A DNA stretch of 60,131 bases, from NCBI GenBank assembly GCA_017452265.1, contig JAFTMS010000017.1:1-60131 (forward strand), given 5' to 3'. Made by a program: the position numbers and the translations under genes. Positions 24,890 to 33,523 of the stretch are shown one piece after another. The notes under the pieces are model-generated. The model saw only the letters and a list, made by a program, of their open reading frames with translations. It did not search any database and was not told the DNA's origin. Each line of letters opens with the position of its first letter. The first letter of the stretch is position 1. Origin of the DNA: Bacteroidales bacterium. GTDB taxonomy: Bacteria; Bacteroidota; Bacteroidia; Bacteroidales; UBA932.

Positions 24890-25507
24890 ATGGAGAATTC
24901 TCAGATCCAAGATTCGTACAAGAGCATCGCAGCGGAAGCGAAAGGCCTCTTCAAGGACAATGGAAGCCGTTTCATTGCCCATGCATATCCCGTTGAAACA
25001 GAAGAAGAAGTGAAGGAAATCGTCGCAGCTCTCAAGAAGGAATACTACGACGCAAGGCATCATGTATATGCCTACAGGCTCGGGTACAAGGGCGACAGGT
25101 TCCGCGCGAACGACGACGGAGAGCCTTCCGGTTCGTCGGGCAGGCCTGTGCTCGGGCAGATAGATTCGAACGGTCTGAGCGACATCCTCGTGGTGGTCGT
25201 ACGGTATTTCGGAGGCATAAAGTTAGGCATACCGGGACTGATACGGGCATACAGGACGTCGACGGCGGATGCCCTGGCCAATGCGCAGATCGTGGAGAAG
25301 ATCGCTTCAAAGGTGTACAGGCTGCATTTCGGCTATATGAGCATGAACGGGGTGATGAAGGTCCTCAAGGACATGGGGCTGGAGCAGAAGAACCAGTCTT
25401 TCGACATGGAATGCAGCATAGACACGACCGTAAGGCTGTCGGCCGTGGACACATTCCTGGAACGCATCGGCGACATAGAAGGCTGCCGGGCCGAGGAAAT
25501 AGGATAA
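24890..25507 (+). CDS. YigZ/IMPACT family protein
   Basis: 205 residues from the ATG at 24890. The N-terminal UPF0029 domain has [27 protein letters not shown], the signature [14 protein letters not shown] (about 80-93) and [20 protein letters not shown] (about 105-124). The C-terminal DUF1949 ferredoxin-like domain follows. The family is linked to ribosome or translation regulation; exact role unclear. It is 19 nt upstream of pyrB, so probably co-transcribed. Confidence 0.9.
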   Translation: MENSQIQDSYKSIAAEAKGLFKDNGSRFIAHAYPVETEEEVKEIVAALKKEYYDARHHVYAYRLGYKGDRFRANDDGEPSGSSGRPVLGQIDSNGLSDILVVVVRYFGGIKLGIPGLIRAYRTSTADALANAQIVEKIASKVYRLHFGYMSMNGVMKVLKDMGLEQKNQSFDMECSIDTTVRLSAVDTFLERIGDIEGCRAEEIG

Positions 25508-25526
25508 TATTGACATAACCATATAT

Positions 25527-26429
25527 ATGAAAAGTTTAATATCTATCGGGGATTTCACGAAAGAGGAAATCCTTCATGTGCTGGAGACGGCAAAGGAATT
25601 CGAGCAGAACAAGGAGCAGAAGTTCCTTGAAGGCAAGGTAATAGCCAGTCTCTTCTTCGAACCGTCCACAAGGACAAGACTCAGCTTCGAGACCGCGATC
25701 AACCGTCTCGGCGCCAAGGTCATCGGCTTCTCTGACGCTTCCAACACCAGCCAGAGCAAGGGCGAGACGCTCAAGGACACCATCAAGATGGTATCCAACT
25801 ATGTGGACATGATCGTGATGCGCCATCCGCTTGAAGGCAGTTCGCGATACGCTTCGGAAGTGGCATCGGTTCCCGTGGTCAATGCCGGTGACGGAGCCAA
25901 CCAGCACCCTTCGCAGACACTGCTCGACCTGTATTCCATCCTCCAGACCCAGGGCAGGCTCGACGGACTGACAATCAACATGGTGGGCGACCTGAAGTAC
26001 GGCCGCACGACGCATTCGCTACTGCAGGCCATGTCACACTTCAATCCGAAATTCGTGTTCACAGCCCCGGAAGAGCTGAAGATGCCTAAGGAATACAAGG
26101 ACTTCCTCGATGCAAAGGGAATCGAATATATAGAGACGAATTCGCTGGAAGAGCACATGAACGACTGTGACATATTATATATGACGCGCGTGCAGCAGGA
26201 GAGGTTCACGGATCCGATGGAGTACGAAAGGGTGAAGGATGTGTATACCCTCAACGCATCGATGCTCGGAAATGTCCGTGAGAACATGAAGATCCTGCAT
26301 CCGCTTCCACGTGTGACCGAGATCTCACAGGATGTGGACGACACTCCGTATGCATATTATTTCAAGCAGGCCGAGAACGGACTCTATGTCCGCATGGCAA
26401 TCATTTCATATTTGTTAGGACACAGGTAA
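25527..26429 (+). CDS. pyrB: Aspartate carbamoyltransferase, catalytic chain
   Basis: 300 residues. Condenses carbamoyl phosphate and aspartate in pyrimidine synthesis. The carbamoyl-phosphate signature [13 protein letters not shown] (about 44-56), [32 protein letters not shown] (about 117-136) and the aspartate-domain segment HPLPRVTEI (about 255-263) are all present. pyrI begins 4 nt after its stop, so the holoenzyme subunits are made together. Confidence 0.97.
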   Translation: MKSLISIGDFTKEEILHVLETAKEFEQNKEQKFLEGKVIASLFFEPSTRTRLSFETAINRLGAKVIGFSDASNTSQSKGETLKDTIKMVSNYVDMIVMRHPLEGSSRYASEVASVPVVNAGDGANQHPSQTLLDLYSILQTQGRLDGLTINMVGDLKYGRTTHSLLQAMSHFNPKFVFTAPEELKMPKEYKDFLDAKGIEYIETNSLEEHMNDCDILYMTRVQQERFTDPMEYERVKDVYTLNASMLGNVRENMKILHPLPRVTEISQDVDDTPYAYYFKQAENGLYVRMAIISYLLGHR

Positions 26430-26433
26430 GCAT

Positions 26434-26886
26434 ATGTCACATAAAGAATTGGTAGTAAGCGCATTGGAGAATGGCACCGTATTGGACCATATACCCGCTG
26501 AAAACGTATACAAAGCCCTCGACATCCTCAACCTCAAGGGTGTGGAAAGCCAGATCACGATTGGCATAAACCTCAACAGCAGGCTCTACGGCCGCAAGGG
26601 AATCATCAAGATCGCCGACAAGTTCTTCGAGGACGAGGAACTGAACAAACTGGCGCTCATCGCCCCTAAGGCCACCGTAAACATCATCCGGGACTTCAAG
26701 GTGGTGGAGAAGAAGAAGCTCGTCATGCCGCACGAAATCATAGGCATAGCAAAGTGCAAGAACCCTAAGTGCGTGACCAACCATCAGCCGATAAAGACAA
26801 GGTTCACGACAATAGACAATGGTAACGAAATTTCACTTTTATGCCATTATTGCGAAAAAATTACAGACACAAAGAGCATTTTTTAA
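26434..26886 (+). CDS. pyrI: Aspartate carbamoyltransferase, regulatory chain
   Basis: 150 residues. The N-terminal nucleotide-binding domain contains GTVLDHIPA (about 14-22). The C-terminal zinc domain has Cys108, Cys113, Cys137 and Cys140 (KCKNPKC, CHYC), which attach it to the catalytic chain. Allosteric control by CTP/ATP is expected from the family. Confidence 0.96.
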   Translation: MSHKELVVSALENGTVLDHIPAENVYKALDILNLKGVESQITIGINLNSRLYGRKGIIKIADKFFEDEELNKLALIAPKATVNIIRDFKVVEKKKLVMPHEIIGIAKCKNPKCVTNHQPIKTRFTTIDNGNEISLLCHYCEKITDTKSIF

Positions 26887-26896
26887 AATAAATCGT

Positions 26897-26904
26897 TACC
26901 TTTA
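26897..26904 (+). promoter_or_regulatory. Weak promoter-like box upstream of serC
   Basis: TACCTTTA differs from TAnnTTTG in the last base. It lies 28 nt before the serC ATG, with no TTTG at the expected -33 position. Confidence 0.35.
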
Positions 26905-26932
26905 GGGACATAATTGGTTAAAATTTTTCAAA

Positions 26933-28006
26933 ATGAAAAAAGTTCACAATTTCACGGCAGGTCCATGCATTCTGCCACAGCAGGCGATTGACAATGCAAT
27001 CGAAGCGCTCAAGGATTTCAAGGGAACAGGCATTCCTGTAATATCGATATCGCACAGAACCAAGGAATGGGAGTCCGTCATGGACGAATGCCGTGCTCTC
27101 TGGAGGGAACTTCTCGACATTCCTGAGGATTACGAAATCCTCTTCCTCGGCGGCGGAGCAAGCATGGGATTCCTTTATGTCGCGATGAACTTCCTTGAGA
27201 ACAAGGCCGGATATCTCGAGACAGGAGTATGGGCAAAGAAGGCGCTCAAGGAGGCCAAAGGGCTCGGAAACGCATATGCAGCGGCTTCCTCAGCCGACAC
27301 CGTATTCAATTACATACCAAAGGGATACGAAATTCCGTCAGACCTCGATTATTTCCACATCACCACCAACAACACGATTTACGGAACCGAGATCCACGAG
27401 GACATCGACTGCCCTGTTCCGCTCATAGCAGACATGTCTTCGGACATCATGAGCCGTCCTGTGGACGTGAGAAAGTATGCGATGATCTACGGTGGCGCGC
27501 AGAAGAATGTGGGCCCTGCAGGCGTGGCTTTCTTCATCGTGAAGAAGGACCTTCTGGGAAAGGTGAGCCGTTATATCCCGACAATGCTGGACCTCCGCAC
27601 CCATATTGACGGAAAGTCCATGTTCAACACCCCTCCTGTATTCTCGATCTATGTCATGAACGAGACGCTGAAGTGGCTCAAGGGCATCGGCGGCGTGGAG
27701 GCCATCCACAAGGTGAATGTGGAGAAGGCGAAGCTGCTTTATGCAGAAATCGACCGCAATTCCCTCTTCAGGGGCACTGCAGCGGTGGAAGACCGTTCTA
27801 TAATGAACGTATGCTTCGTCATGGCGGAAGGTCACGAAGGCCTTCAGGACGAGTTCATGGCGTTTGCAAAGGAGAAGGGCATGACGGGCATCAAGGGGCA
27901 CAGGTCTGTCGGCGGCTTCAGGGCTTCCATCTACAACGCCTGCCCTCTCGAAAGCGTACAGGCCCTCGTGGACTGCATGAAGGAATTCGAACAGTTACAT
28001 AAATAA
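26933..28006 (+). CDS. serC: Phosphoserine aminotransferase
   Basis: 357 residues. PLP enzyme converting 3-phosphohydroxypyruvate and glutamate to phosphoserine. N-terminal [23 protein letters not shown] (about 71-83), and the PLP-lysine region [12 protein letters not shown] (Lys about 192) are present; the C-terminal [20 protein letters not shown] is characteristic. First gene of serC-serA-DUF1015, 7 nt before serA. Confidence 0.96.
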   Translation: MKKVHNFTAGPCILPQQAIDNAIEALKDFKGTGIPVISISHRTKEWESVMDECRALWRELLDIPEDYEILFLGGGASMGFLYVAMNFLENKAGYLETGVWAKKALKEAKGLGNAYAAASSADTVFNYIPKGYEIPSDLDYFHITTNNTIYGTEIHEDIDCPVPLIADMSSDIMSRPVDVRKYAMIYGGAQKNVGPAGVAFFIVKKDLLGKVSRYIPTMLDLRTHIDGKSMFNTPPVFSIYVMNETLKWLKGIGGVEAIHKVNVEKAKLLYAEIDRNSLFRGTAAVEDRSIMNVCFVMAEGHEGLQDEFMAFAKEKGMTGIKGHRSVGGFRASIYNACPLESVQALVDCMKEFEQLHK

Positions 28007-28013
28007 TCTCGTC

Positions 28014-28937
28014 ATGAAAATTCTTGTAGCGACTGAAAAGCCCTTTGCCGCAGCTGCGGTGAACGGCATCCGAAAAATCGTCGAAGAGGCAGGACACGAG
28101 CTTGCACTTCTCGAGAAATATACAGACAAGGCACAGCTTCTTGAAGCCGTAGCAGACGCCGACGCTCTGATCGTGCGTTCGGACAAGGTGACTGCAGAAG
28201 TGATTGCAGCGGCTCCTAATCTCAAGATCGTGGTACGTGCCGGCGCAGGATTCGACAATCTGGACCTTGCGGCATGTTCGGAGCGCAGGATTGTGGCAAT
28301 GAACACGCCGGGCCAGAATTCGAATGCCGTAGCCGAACTGGCAATAGCGATGATGATATTCATGTCGCGCAACCAGTTCACCCCGGGCACAGGATGCGAA
28401 ATACAGGGCAGGAAGCTCGGAATACAGGCATACGGAAATGTCGGACGTCTCGTGGCGGCAAAGGCCAAGGCCCTCGGAATGGAGGTCATGGCATACGACC
28501 CGTTCGTGCCGGCGGAGAAGATGCAGGAAGAAGGCGTCGTACCGGCGGAATCGCTTGAGCAGATGTACGGGCAGTGCAACTTCATATCGCTTCACATCCC
28601 GGCAGTTCCGGCGACCATCGGCTCGATCAACTACGACCTTATTTCGAGGATGCCTAAGGGCGGATGCCTCGTGAACACAGCCCGCAAGGAGGTCATCAAC
28701 GAGGCTGAGCTCGTGAAGGTTCTCACCGACAGGCCGGATCTCAAATATATCACGGACATTGCGGCAGTGTGTCAGGAAGAGCTGAACCAGAAGTTCTGCA
28801 AGCAGGTCTTCGCAACGCCTAAGAAGATGGGTGCAGAGACTGCGGAGGCCAACATCAACGCAGGACTCGCGGCCGCAAGGCAGATTTGCGGATATTTCGA
28901 AACAGGTTGCACAAAATTTCAGTTGAACAAATGGTAA
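28014..28937 (+). CDS. serA: D-3-phosphoglycerate dehydrogenase (short form)
   Basis: 307 residues, lacking the C-terminal ACT/ASB regulatory domains, as is usual in this Bacteroidota cluster. Oxidises 3-phosphoglycerate. The NAD-binding motif is degenerate (GIQAYGNVGRLVA, about 144-156); catalytic-type residues occur in VRAGAGFDNLD (Arg about 75), LVNTARKEVINE and the expected Glu/His region (ITDIAAVCQEEL), where the usual His is hard to place. Its stop codon overlaps the DUF1015 start (ATGGTAA). Confidence 0.92.
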   Translation: MKILVATEKPFAAAAVNGIRKIVEEAGHELALLEKYTDKAQLLEAVADADALIVRSDKVTAEVIAAAPNLKIVVRAGAGFDNLDLAACSERRIVAMNTPGQNSNAVAELAIAMMIFMSRNQFTPGTGCEIQGRKLGIQAYGNVGRLVAAKAKALGMEVMAYDPFVPAEKMQEEGVVPAESLEQMYGQCNFISLHIPAVPATIGSINYDLISRMPKGGCLVNTARKEVINEAELVKVLTDRPDLKYITDIAAVCQEELNQKFCKQVFATPKKMGAETAEANINAGLAAARQICGYFETGCTKFQLNKW

Positions 28938-30169
28938 AGATCAGACCGTTCGCGGCGGTACGTCCGCCCAAGCAGTATGTAGAGGAAGTGGCCGCACGGC
29001 CTTATGATGTCCTCAATTCAGCCGAAGCAAAGGCAGAAGCAGGCGAAAAGTCCCTCCTTCACATCACAAAGCCGGAAATCGACTTCGATCCGATCATCGA
29101 CGAGCACAGCCAGCCTGCATATGACAAGGCTGTCGAGAACTTCAAGGCATGGCAGGAAAAGGGTTGGCTCGTGCAGGACGACAAGCCGCATTATTATGTA
29201 TATGCACAGACAATGGAAGGACGCACACAGTACGGACTTGTGGTCTGCGCACATACGGACGACTATGCCGAAGGCAGGATCAAGAAGCACGAGCTCACGC
29301 GCAGGGACAAGGAGGACGACCGCATGATTCATGTGCGCATACAGGACGCGAACATCGAGCCTGTGTTCTTCTCGTATCCGGACAATGCGGAAGTGAATGC
29401 AATCGTAGAGAAATACACCGCACAGGAGCCGGAATACGACTTCGTGGCGGCTGACGGCTTCGGACATCATTTCTGGGTGATTGACGAGCAGGCGGACATC
29501 GACCGCATCACCGAAATATTTGCCGGAATACCGGCATTCTATGTCGCCGACGGACACCACCGCACAGCTGCTGCAGCCCGTGTGGGAGCCGAGAAACGCA
29601 GTCAGAATCCGGCTCATACAGGCGAAGAGGAATACAACTGGTTCATGACGGTCGCATTCCCGGACAGCCAGCTCAAGATCATAGACTACAACCGCGTGGT
29701 GAAGGACCTCAACGGACTCACCCCGGAACAGCTTGTGGCCGCTCTTGCAGAGGACTTCGAAGTGAAGGATGAAGGCACGGAGATATACAGGCCGGGCAGG
29801 CTGCACGAGTTCTCGATGTATCTCGGAGGCAGATGGTATTCACTCGCAGCAAAGGAAGGACGATATGACGACAACGACCCTATCGGCGTGCTCGACGTGA
29901 CCATACTTTCGAACCTCGTCCTCGACAAGCTTCTCGGAATCAAGGACCTGCGCACCGACAAGAGGATAGACTTCGTGGGAGGAATACGCGGCCTCGGCGA
30001 GCTCTCACGCAGAGTCGACAGCGGCGAGATGGCAGTGGCATTCGCCCTCTACCCAGTCTCGATGAAGCAGCTCGTGGACATTGCGGACTCAGGCAACATC
30101 ATGCCTCCTAAGACGACATGGTTCGAGCCGAAGCTCCGCAGCGGCCTCGCAATCCACAAACTGTCATAA
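28931..30169 (+). CDS. DUF1015 family protein
   Basis: 412 residues from the ATG at 28931 (MVKIRPFAAVRPPK), which overlaps the serA stop by 7 bp. DUF1015 landmarks are RPYDVLNSAEA, the central VADGHHRTAAAARVGAEKR (about 208-226, His/Asp-rich) and KRIDFVGGIRGLGEL. The family has no firm function, but its constant place behind serC-serA in Bacteroidota suggests a link to serine metabolism. The ParB/sulfiredoxin-like phosphotransferase fold proposed for the His-rich motif is only a guess. Confidence 0.9.
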   Translation: MVKIRPFAAVRPPKQYVEEVAARPYDVLNSAEAKAEAGEKSLLHITKPEIDFDPIIDEHSQPAYDKAVENFKAWQEKGWLVQDDKPHYYVYAQTMEGRTQYGLVVCAHTDDYAEGRIKKHELTRRDKEDDRMIHVRIQDANIEPVFFSYPDNAEVNAIVEKYTAQEPEYDFVAADGFGHHFWVIDEQADIDRITEIFAGIPAFYVADGHHRTAAAARVGAEKRSQNPAHTGEEEYNWFMTVAFPDSQLKIIDYNRVVKDLNGLTPEQLVAALAEDFEVKDEGTEIYRPGRLHEFSMYLGGRWYSLAAKEGRYDDNDPIGVLDVTILSNLVLDKLLGIKDLRTDKRIDFVGGIRGLGELSRRVDSGEMAVAFALYPVSMKQLVDIADSGNIMPPKTTWFEPKLRSGLAIHKLS

Positions 30170-30187
30170 AGCACTCACATATACGCC

Positions 30188-30222
30188 AAAGGCCCCGTCA
30201 TTACGACGAGGCCTTTGTTCAT
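30188..30222. terminator. Bidirectional terminator between DUF1015 and M3 peptidase
   Basis: A 12-bp stem AAAGGCCCCGTC / GACGAGGCCTTT (30188-30199, 30205-30216) with one mismatch and a 5-nt loop, ending in T-rich DNA on the plus strand and A-rich entry. It serves two convergent genes. Confidence 0.8.
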
Positions 30223-30235
30223 TTATGCATATTCA

Positions 30236-32326
30236 TTATTTCACAAGTCCGAGCTTCTCCATGAGGGCTTTTGTCTCTGGATTGTGGCCACGGAAATTGC
30301 GGTACAGCACAGAAGCGTCCTCTGTGCCGCCCTTTGAAAGGATGTTCTCGCGGAACGAGCCCGACACCTCCGTATTGAAGATTCCCTTCTCCTTGAAGAG
30401 CGAGAATGCATCTGCCTCAAGCACCTCAGCCCACTTGTATGAATAGTAGCCGGCTGAATATCCGCCTGAGAAGATGTGTGAGAACGAAGTCGAGAATGCA
30501 GAACCCTCAACAGACGGCATCACTGCATATGGCGCAAGGGTCTTCTGCTCGAACTCTATCGTACCCTCGGCAGGAAGTTCTGTCAGAGAGTGCCATGCCA
30601 TATCAAGATAGCCGAAATGGAGCTGACGCACCTGTGCATAACCTGCAAGGTAGTTCTTAGCCGCGACAATCTTTTCTATAAGCTCGGCAGGGATAGGCTC
30701 TCCCGTCTGATAATGCTTTGCAAACGAATTGAGATATTCCGGTTCGAACGCCCAGTTCTCCATTATCTGTGAAGGGAGCTCCACAAAATCGCGGCTTACG
30801 TTCGTTCCCGTGAGCGACGGATAACGGCCCTGCGCGAAGATTCCGTGAAGTGCGTGGCCGAATTCGTGGAGGAATGTGGTGAGCTCGTCATGAGTGATGA
30901 GGGCAGGAGCATCAGCCGTCGGCTTCGTGAAGTTGCATACGATGCTGATGAAAGGCCTCTTCTCCACACCGTTCTGAATGCTCTGGCCGCGGAATTCCGT
31001 CATCCATGCGCCTCCCCTCTTGCTTGCACGCGGAAAGAAGTCCGCATAGAAGAGGGCGAGATGCTTTCCGTCAGCATCCTTCACCTCATACACCTTCACA
31101 TCCTCGTGATATACAGGAACATTGTCAAGTTCCGTGAAGCTGATTCCGTAAAGACGGGTTGCAAGGCCGAACACCGCGTCGATGCAGCTTTCGAGCTGGA
31201 AGTATGGCTTGAGTTCCTCGGCGCTGAGCGAGTACTCCGCCTCCTGATAGCGCTCAGACCAGAAGCTGAAGTCCCACGGCATGAGCTGCGAATCCTCGAA
31301 CCCGTTCTTCTTTGCATATGCGAGGACATCTGCCACATCCTTCTTCGCGAACTCCAAAGACGGCTCGAGAAGTTCCTTGATGAATGCATTCACCGTCGCC
31401 TTGTTCTTGGCCATCCTGTCCTCAAGGGCATAATCCGCATATGTCTCGTAACCGAGAATGTCAGCGATCTTTATCCTGAGGTCCACGATCTGCCTTACGA
31501 TGTCCGTATTGTCATTTTCACCGCCGATGGCTCTTGTATTGTATGCAGTCCACATCTGCCTGCGGAGGTCACGGACAGTGCTGTACTTCAGGAACGGGCT
31601 GTAGCTCGGATAGTCAAGCGTAAACGCCCAGCCTTCAAGTCCCTTTTCCGCAGCAGTTTCCGCGCCCATGATCTTCACATATTCAGGAAGGCCGGCGAGA
31701 TCCGCCGAATCGGTCACATGAAGCGTGTATGAGTTTGTCGCGGCAAGCACGTTCTTGCTGAATGCCAGAGTCGCGAGCGAGAGTTCTTCAGACCACTTGC
31801 TGTAAAGTTCCTTGTCCTCGTCGCTGAGGTTCGCTCCGCCGCGTACGAAACTCTTGTAATTGTCCTCCAGAAGCTTCATCTGGTCCTTGTCCAGTCCGAG
31901 TCCGTCCTTCTTCTCATAGACAGCCTTCACCTTCTCGAAGAGCGGCGCGTTGAGTGAAACGTACATCGAATACTCTGTGAGCATCGGGGACACCTGCTCG
32001 GCAATCACCTGCATCTCATCATTCGTATTCGCCTCCATGAGGTTGTAGAAGATGCCTGCCACGTTGTTAAGCGTCTGGCCTGCATATTCCATGGCCTCGA
32101 TCGTGTTCTCGAATGTCGGCTCTTCCTGATTTGCCACAATCGCATCTATCTCCGCCTTGGCCTCGGCGATTCCGGCCTCGAAAGCCGGGAGATAATGCTC
32201 GTTTCTGATCTTGTCAAACTCCGGAGCTCCGAACGGTGCGGACGACTCCGTCAAAAGCGGATTTTCCATCTTACAACTGCTGATAAGTGCAAGCGCTACG
32301 CCTGCAGCAAGAATTTTTGTATTCAT
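30236..32326 (-). CDS. M3 family metallopeptidase lipoprotein (Dcp-like)
   Basis: 696 residues from the ATG at 32326, which begins a lipoprotein signal (MNTKILAAGVALALISSC, lipid Cys18). The zinc site HEFGHALHG (487-495) and the third ligand Glu near 516 (ELPSQIMENW) define peptidase family M3; overall similarity is to peptidyl-dipeptidase Dcp. Predicted to trim oligopeptides in the periplasm. The upstream extension would remove the signal peptide from the N-terminus and is rejected. Confidence 0.93.
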   Translation of the reverse strand: MNTKILAAGVALALISSCKMENPLLTESSAPFGAPEFDKIRNEHYLPAFEAGIAEAKAEIDAIVANQEEPTFENTIEAMEYAGQTLNNVAGIFYNLMEANTNDEMQVIAEQVSPMLTEYSMYVSLNAPLFEKVKAVYEKKDGLGLDKDQMKLLEDNYKSFVRGGANLSDEDKELYSKWSEELSLATLAFSKNVLAATNSYTLHVTDSADLAGLPEYVKIMGAETAAEKGLEGWAFTLDYPSYSPFLKYSTVRDLRRQMWTAYNTRAIGGENDNTDIVRQIVDLRIKIADILGYETYADYALEDRMAKNKATVNAFIKELLEPSLEFAKKDVADVLAYAKKNGFEDSQLMPWDFSFWSERYQEAEYSLSAEELKPYFQLESCIDAVFGLATRLYGISFTELDNVPVYHEDVKVYEVKDADGKHLALFYADFFPRASKRGGAWMTEFRGQSIQNGVEKRPFISIVCNFTKPTADAPALITHDELTTFLHEFGHALHGIFAQGRYPSLTGTNVSRDFVELPSQIMENWAFEPEYLNSFAKHYQTGEPIPAELIEKIVAAKNYLAGYAQVRQLHFGYLDMAWHSLTELPAEGTIEFEQKTLAPYAVMPSVEGSAFSTSFSHIFSGGYSAGYYSYKWAEVLEADAFSLFKEKGIFNTEVSGSFRENILSKGGTEDASVLYRNFRGHNPETKALMEKLGLVK

Positions 32327-32333
32327 GATTTCC

Positions 32334-32750
32334 TTATTTGTTTTCGTTTTCAATCGCAGTCTGCAAAGGTAAGGAAACATTTTGTATTTTCGATATTTCA
32401 TACAGGCGCGTTTCCGACTTTCTGTACTTTATGTCGAAGCAGCGGCATTCGTCATGCCTTCTCGTCCTATGGCTGAATGTCACGAGATCAGGAGCAAATC
32501 CCATCGCGATTATGTCCGCAAGGTCAATCTCTTCATATCCCGCCTTGATCAGAGTATCAAGCAGGTCGTAATTCTTGGACAGCATGTTCAGGATTCTTCT
32601 CTTGTAGGCCCTCCCGTCCTTTGCTATCGCATTGAAATACTTTGTCTTGCAGTCCTCGCAGCAGAACTTCTTGTCCTTACGTCCGTAACGTATCTTGTCT
32701 CCGCATTCAAGACACTTCGACATCCTTCGCTGATTCTTCTTATATTCCAT
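32334..32750 (-). CDS. Zinc-ribbon protein, unknown function
   Basis: 138 residues from the ATG at 32750. The N-terminal CLECGDKIRYGRKDKKFCCEDCK (about 13-35) has two Cys pairs typical of a treble-clef or DUF2116-like zinc ribbon. The remainder is helical and basic, with DIIAMGFAPDLVTFSHRT and a Tyr/Asp-rich region. It lies 7 nt upstream of the M3 peptidase on the same strand. Possibly nucleic-acid binding; not demonstrated. Confidence 0.7.
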   Translation of the reverse strand: MEYKKNQRRMSKCLECGDKIRYGRKDKKFCCEDCKTKYFNAIAKDGRAYKRRILNMLSKNYDLLDTLIKAGYEEIDLADIIAMGFAPDLVTFSHRTRRHDECRCFDIKYRKSETRLYEISKIQNVSLPLQTAIENENK

Positions 32751-32756
32751 GGTCAA

Positions 32757-33106
32757 AGTTTTCCTCCGGCAAATATCATATGAGGCCGGTTCCGCGTCAA
32801 TAGCTGCCTGAAGGTTTTTCCTTTTCTTTGCCGAAATTTTTCTTTTTTTTCATATTTCGGCCGACATGAAGAAAAATTTTAATGCATGAAGATTTTTCTT
32901 CATGTCCCGATTCCGCCACACCGGAATGATAAAAAAAGTTAAAAACCTTAAAGAAAAAGAAATAGTCGACATGCCGGAGTGCCGGAACTGCGGAACCGAA
33001 TGATTTTTTGCCTTACTTTGCCCTCAACCTACATGAGCGCTCATAAGATGTGGGGAGGAAATCAGAAACATTTTAATAAGAAACATTTAAAAAGCGGAGG
33101 AATCTT
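32757..33106. other. 350-bp intergenic region upstream of ssb paralogue
   Basis: Contains T-rich sequence, CCGAAAT...ATTTCGG flanking a T run (about 32831-32860), the alternative hairpins at 32863-32906, tiny open frames of 7 and 18 codons that overlap in an ATGA, and a weak promoter-like TTACTTTG at 33013-33020. Confidence 0.6.
32863..32906 (+). promoter_or_regulatory. Two mutually exclusive hairpins upstream of ssb
   Basis: The right arm ATTTTTCTTCATGTC (32892-32906) pairs perfectly over 15 bp with GACATGAAGAAAAAT (32863-32877). Alternatively its CTTCATG part forms a local 8-bp hairpin with CATGAAGA (32885-32892) around a TTTT loop. The two folds exclude each other, like an attenuator or switch, but no following T tract proves termination. 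Confidence 0.5.
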
Positions 33107-33445
33107 ATGGAATTCATCAACAGGATCGAGCTTCAGGGCAGGGTCGGCACAGTCCGCACCAACGAAGTGAACGGAAGCAGGGTGGCAAACTTCTCGCTCG
33201 CCACAGAAGCACTTTACAAGACACGCGACGCAGGAGCGGTGTCGGAACTCACATGGCACAATGTCGTCGCATGGGAAGGACGCGATATCACAGACGTGTT
33301 CAGCATCACCAAAGGAGCCCCGATAAACGTCATCGGAAGGCTCAGGATATCGAAATATACGTCTTCGGAAGGAGTGGAGAAACAGCTTTACGAGGTCTTG
33401 GCGCAGAAGGTGCGGATTCTTACAGACGAAGAAGCAAATAGTTGA
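33107..33445 (+). CDS. ssb: Short single-stranded DNA-binding protein paralogue
   Basis: 112 residues. OB-fold SSB features: NRIELQGRVGTV (about 5-16), VANFSLATEAL, WHNVVAWEGRDI (about 50-61), GAPINVIGRLRISKYTSSEGV and QLYEVLAQKVRIL. It ends shortly after the OB fold (TDEEANS) and lacks the Gly/Pro linker and acidic tip by which housekeeping SSB recruits partners, so it is probably a secondary SSB. Start ATG follows a purine-rich GGAGG 10 nt upstream (AAAGCGGAGGAAT), unusual here. Confidence 0.85.
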   Translation: MEFINRIELQGRVGTVRTNEVNGSRVANFSLATEALYKTRDAGAVSELTWHNVVAWEGRDITDVFSITKGAPINVIGRLRISKYTSSEGVEKQLYEVLAQKVRILTDEEANS

Positions 33446-33464
33446 GTACTCACCAGAACAAGGG

Positions 33465-33496
33465 ATTGACATATATTGTTTTTAAAGCTACCTTTG
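33465..33496 (+). promoter_or_regulatory. Promoter of pflB
   Basis: ATTG (33465-33468) followed after a 20-nt gap by TACCTTTG (33489-33496), matching the Bacteroidota -7 box and a near-consensus -33. The pflB ATG is 27 nt downstream. Confidence 0.7.
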
Positions 33497-33523
33497 CGCC
33501 CGAAAACAATGATAGAGTAAAAT

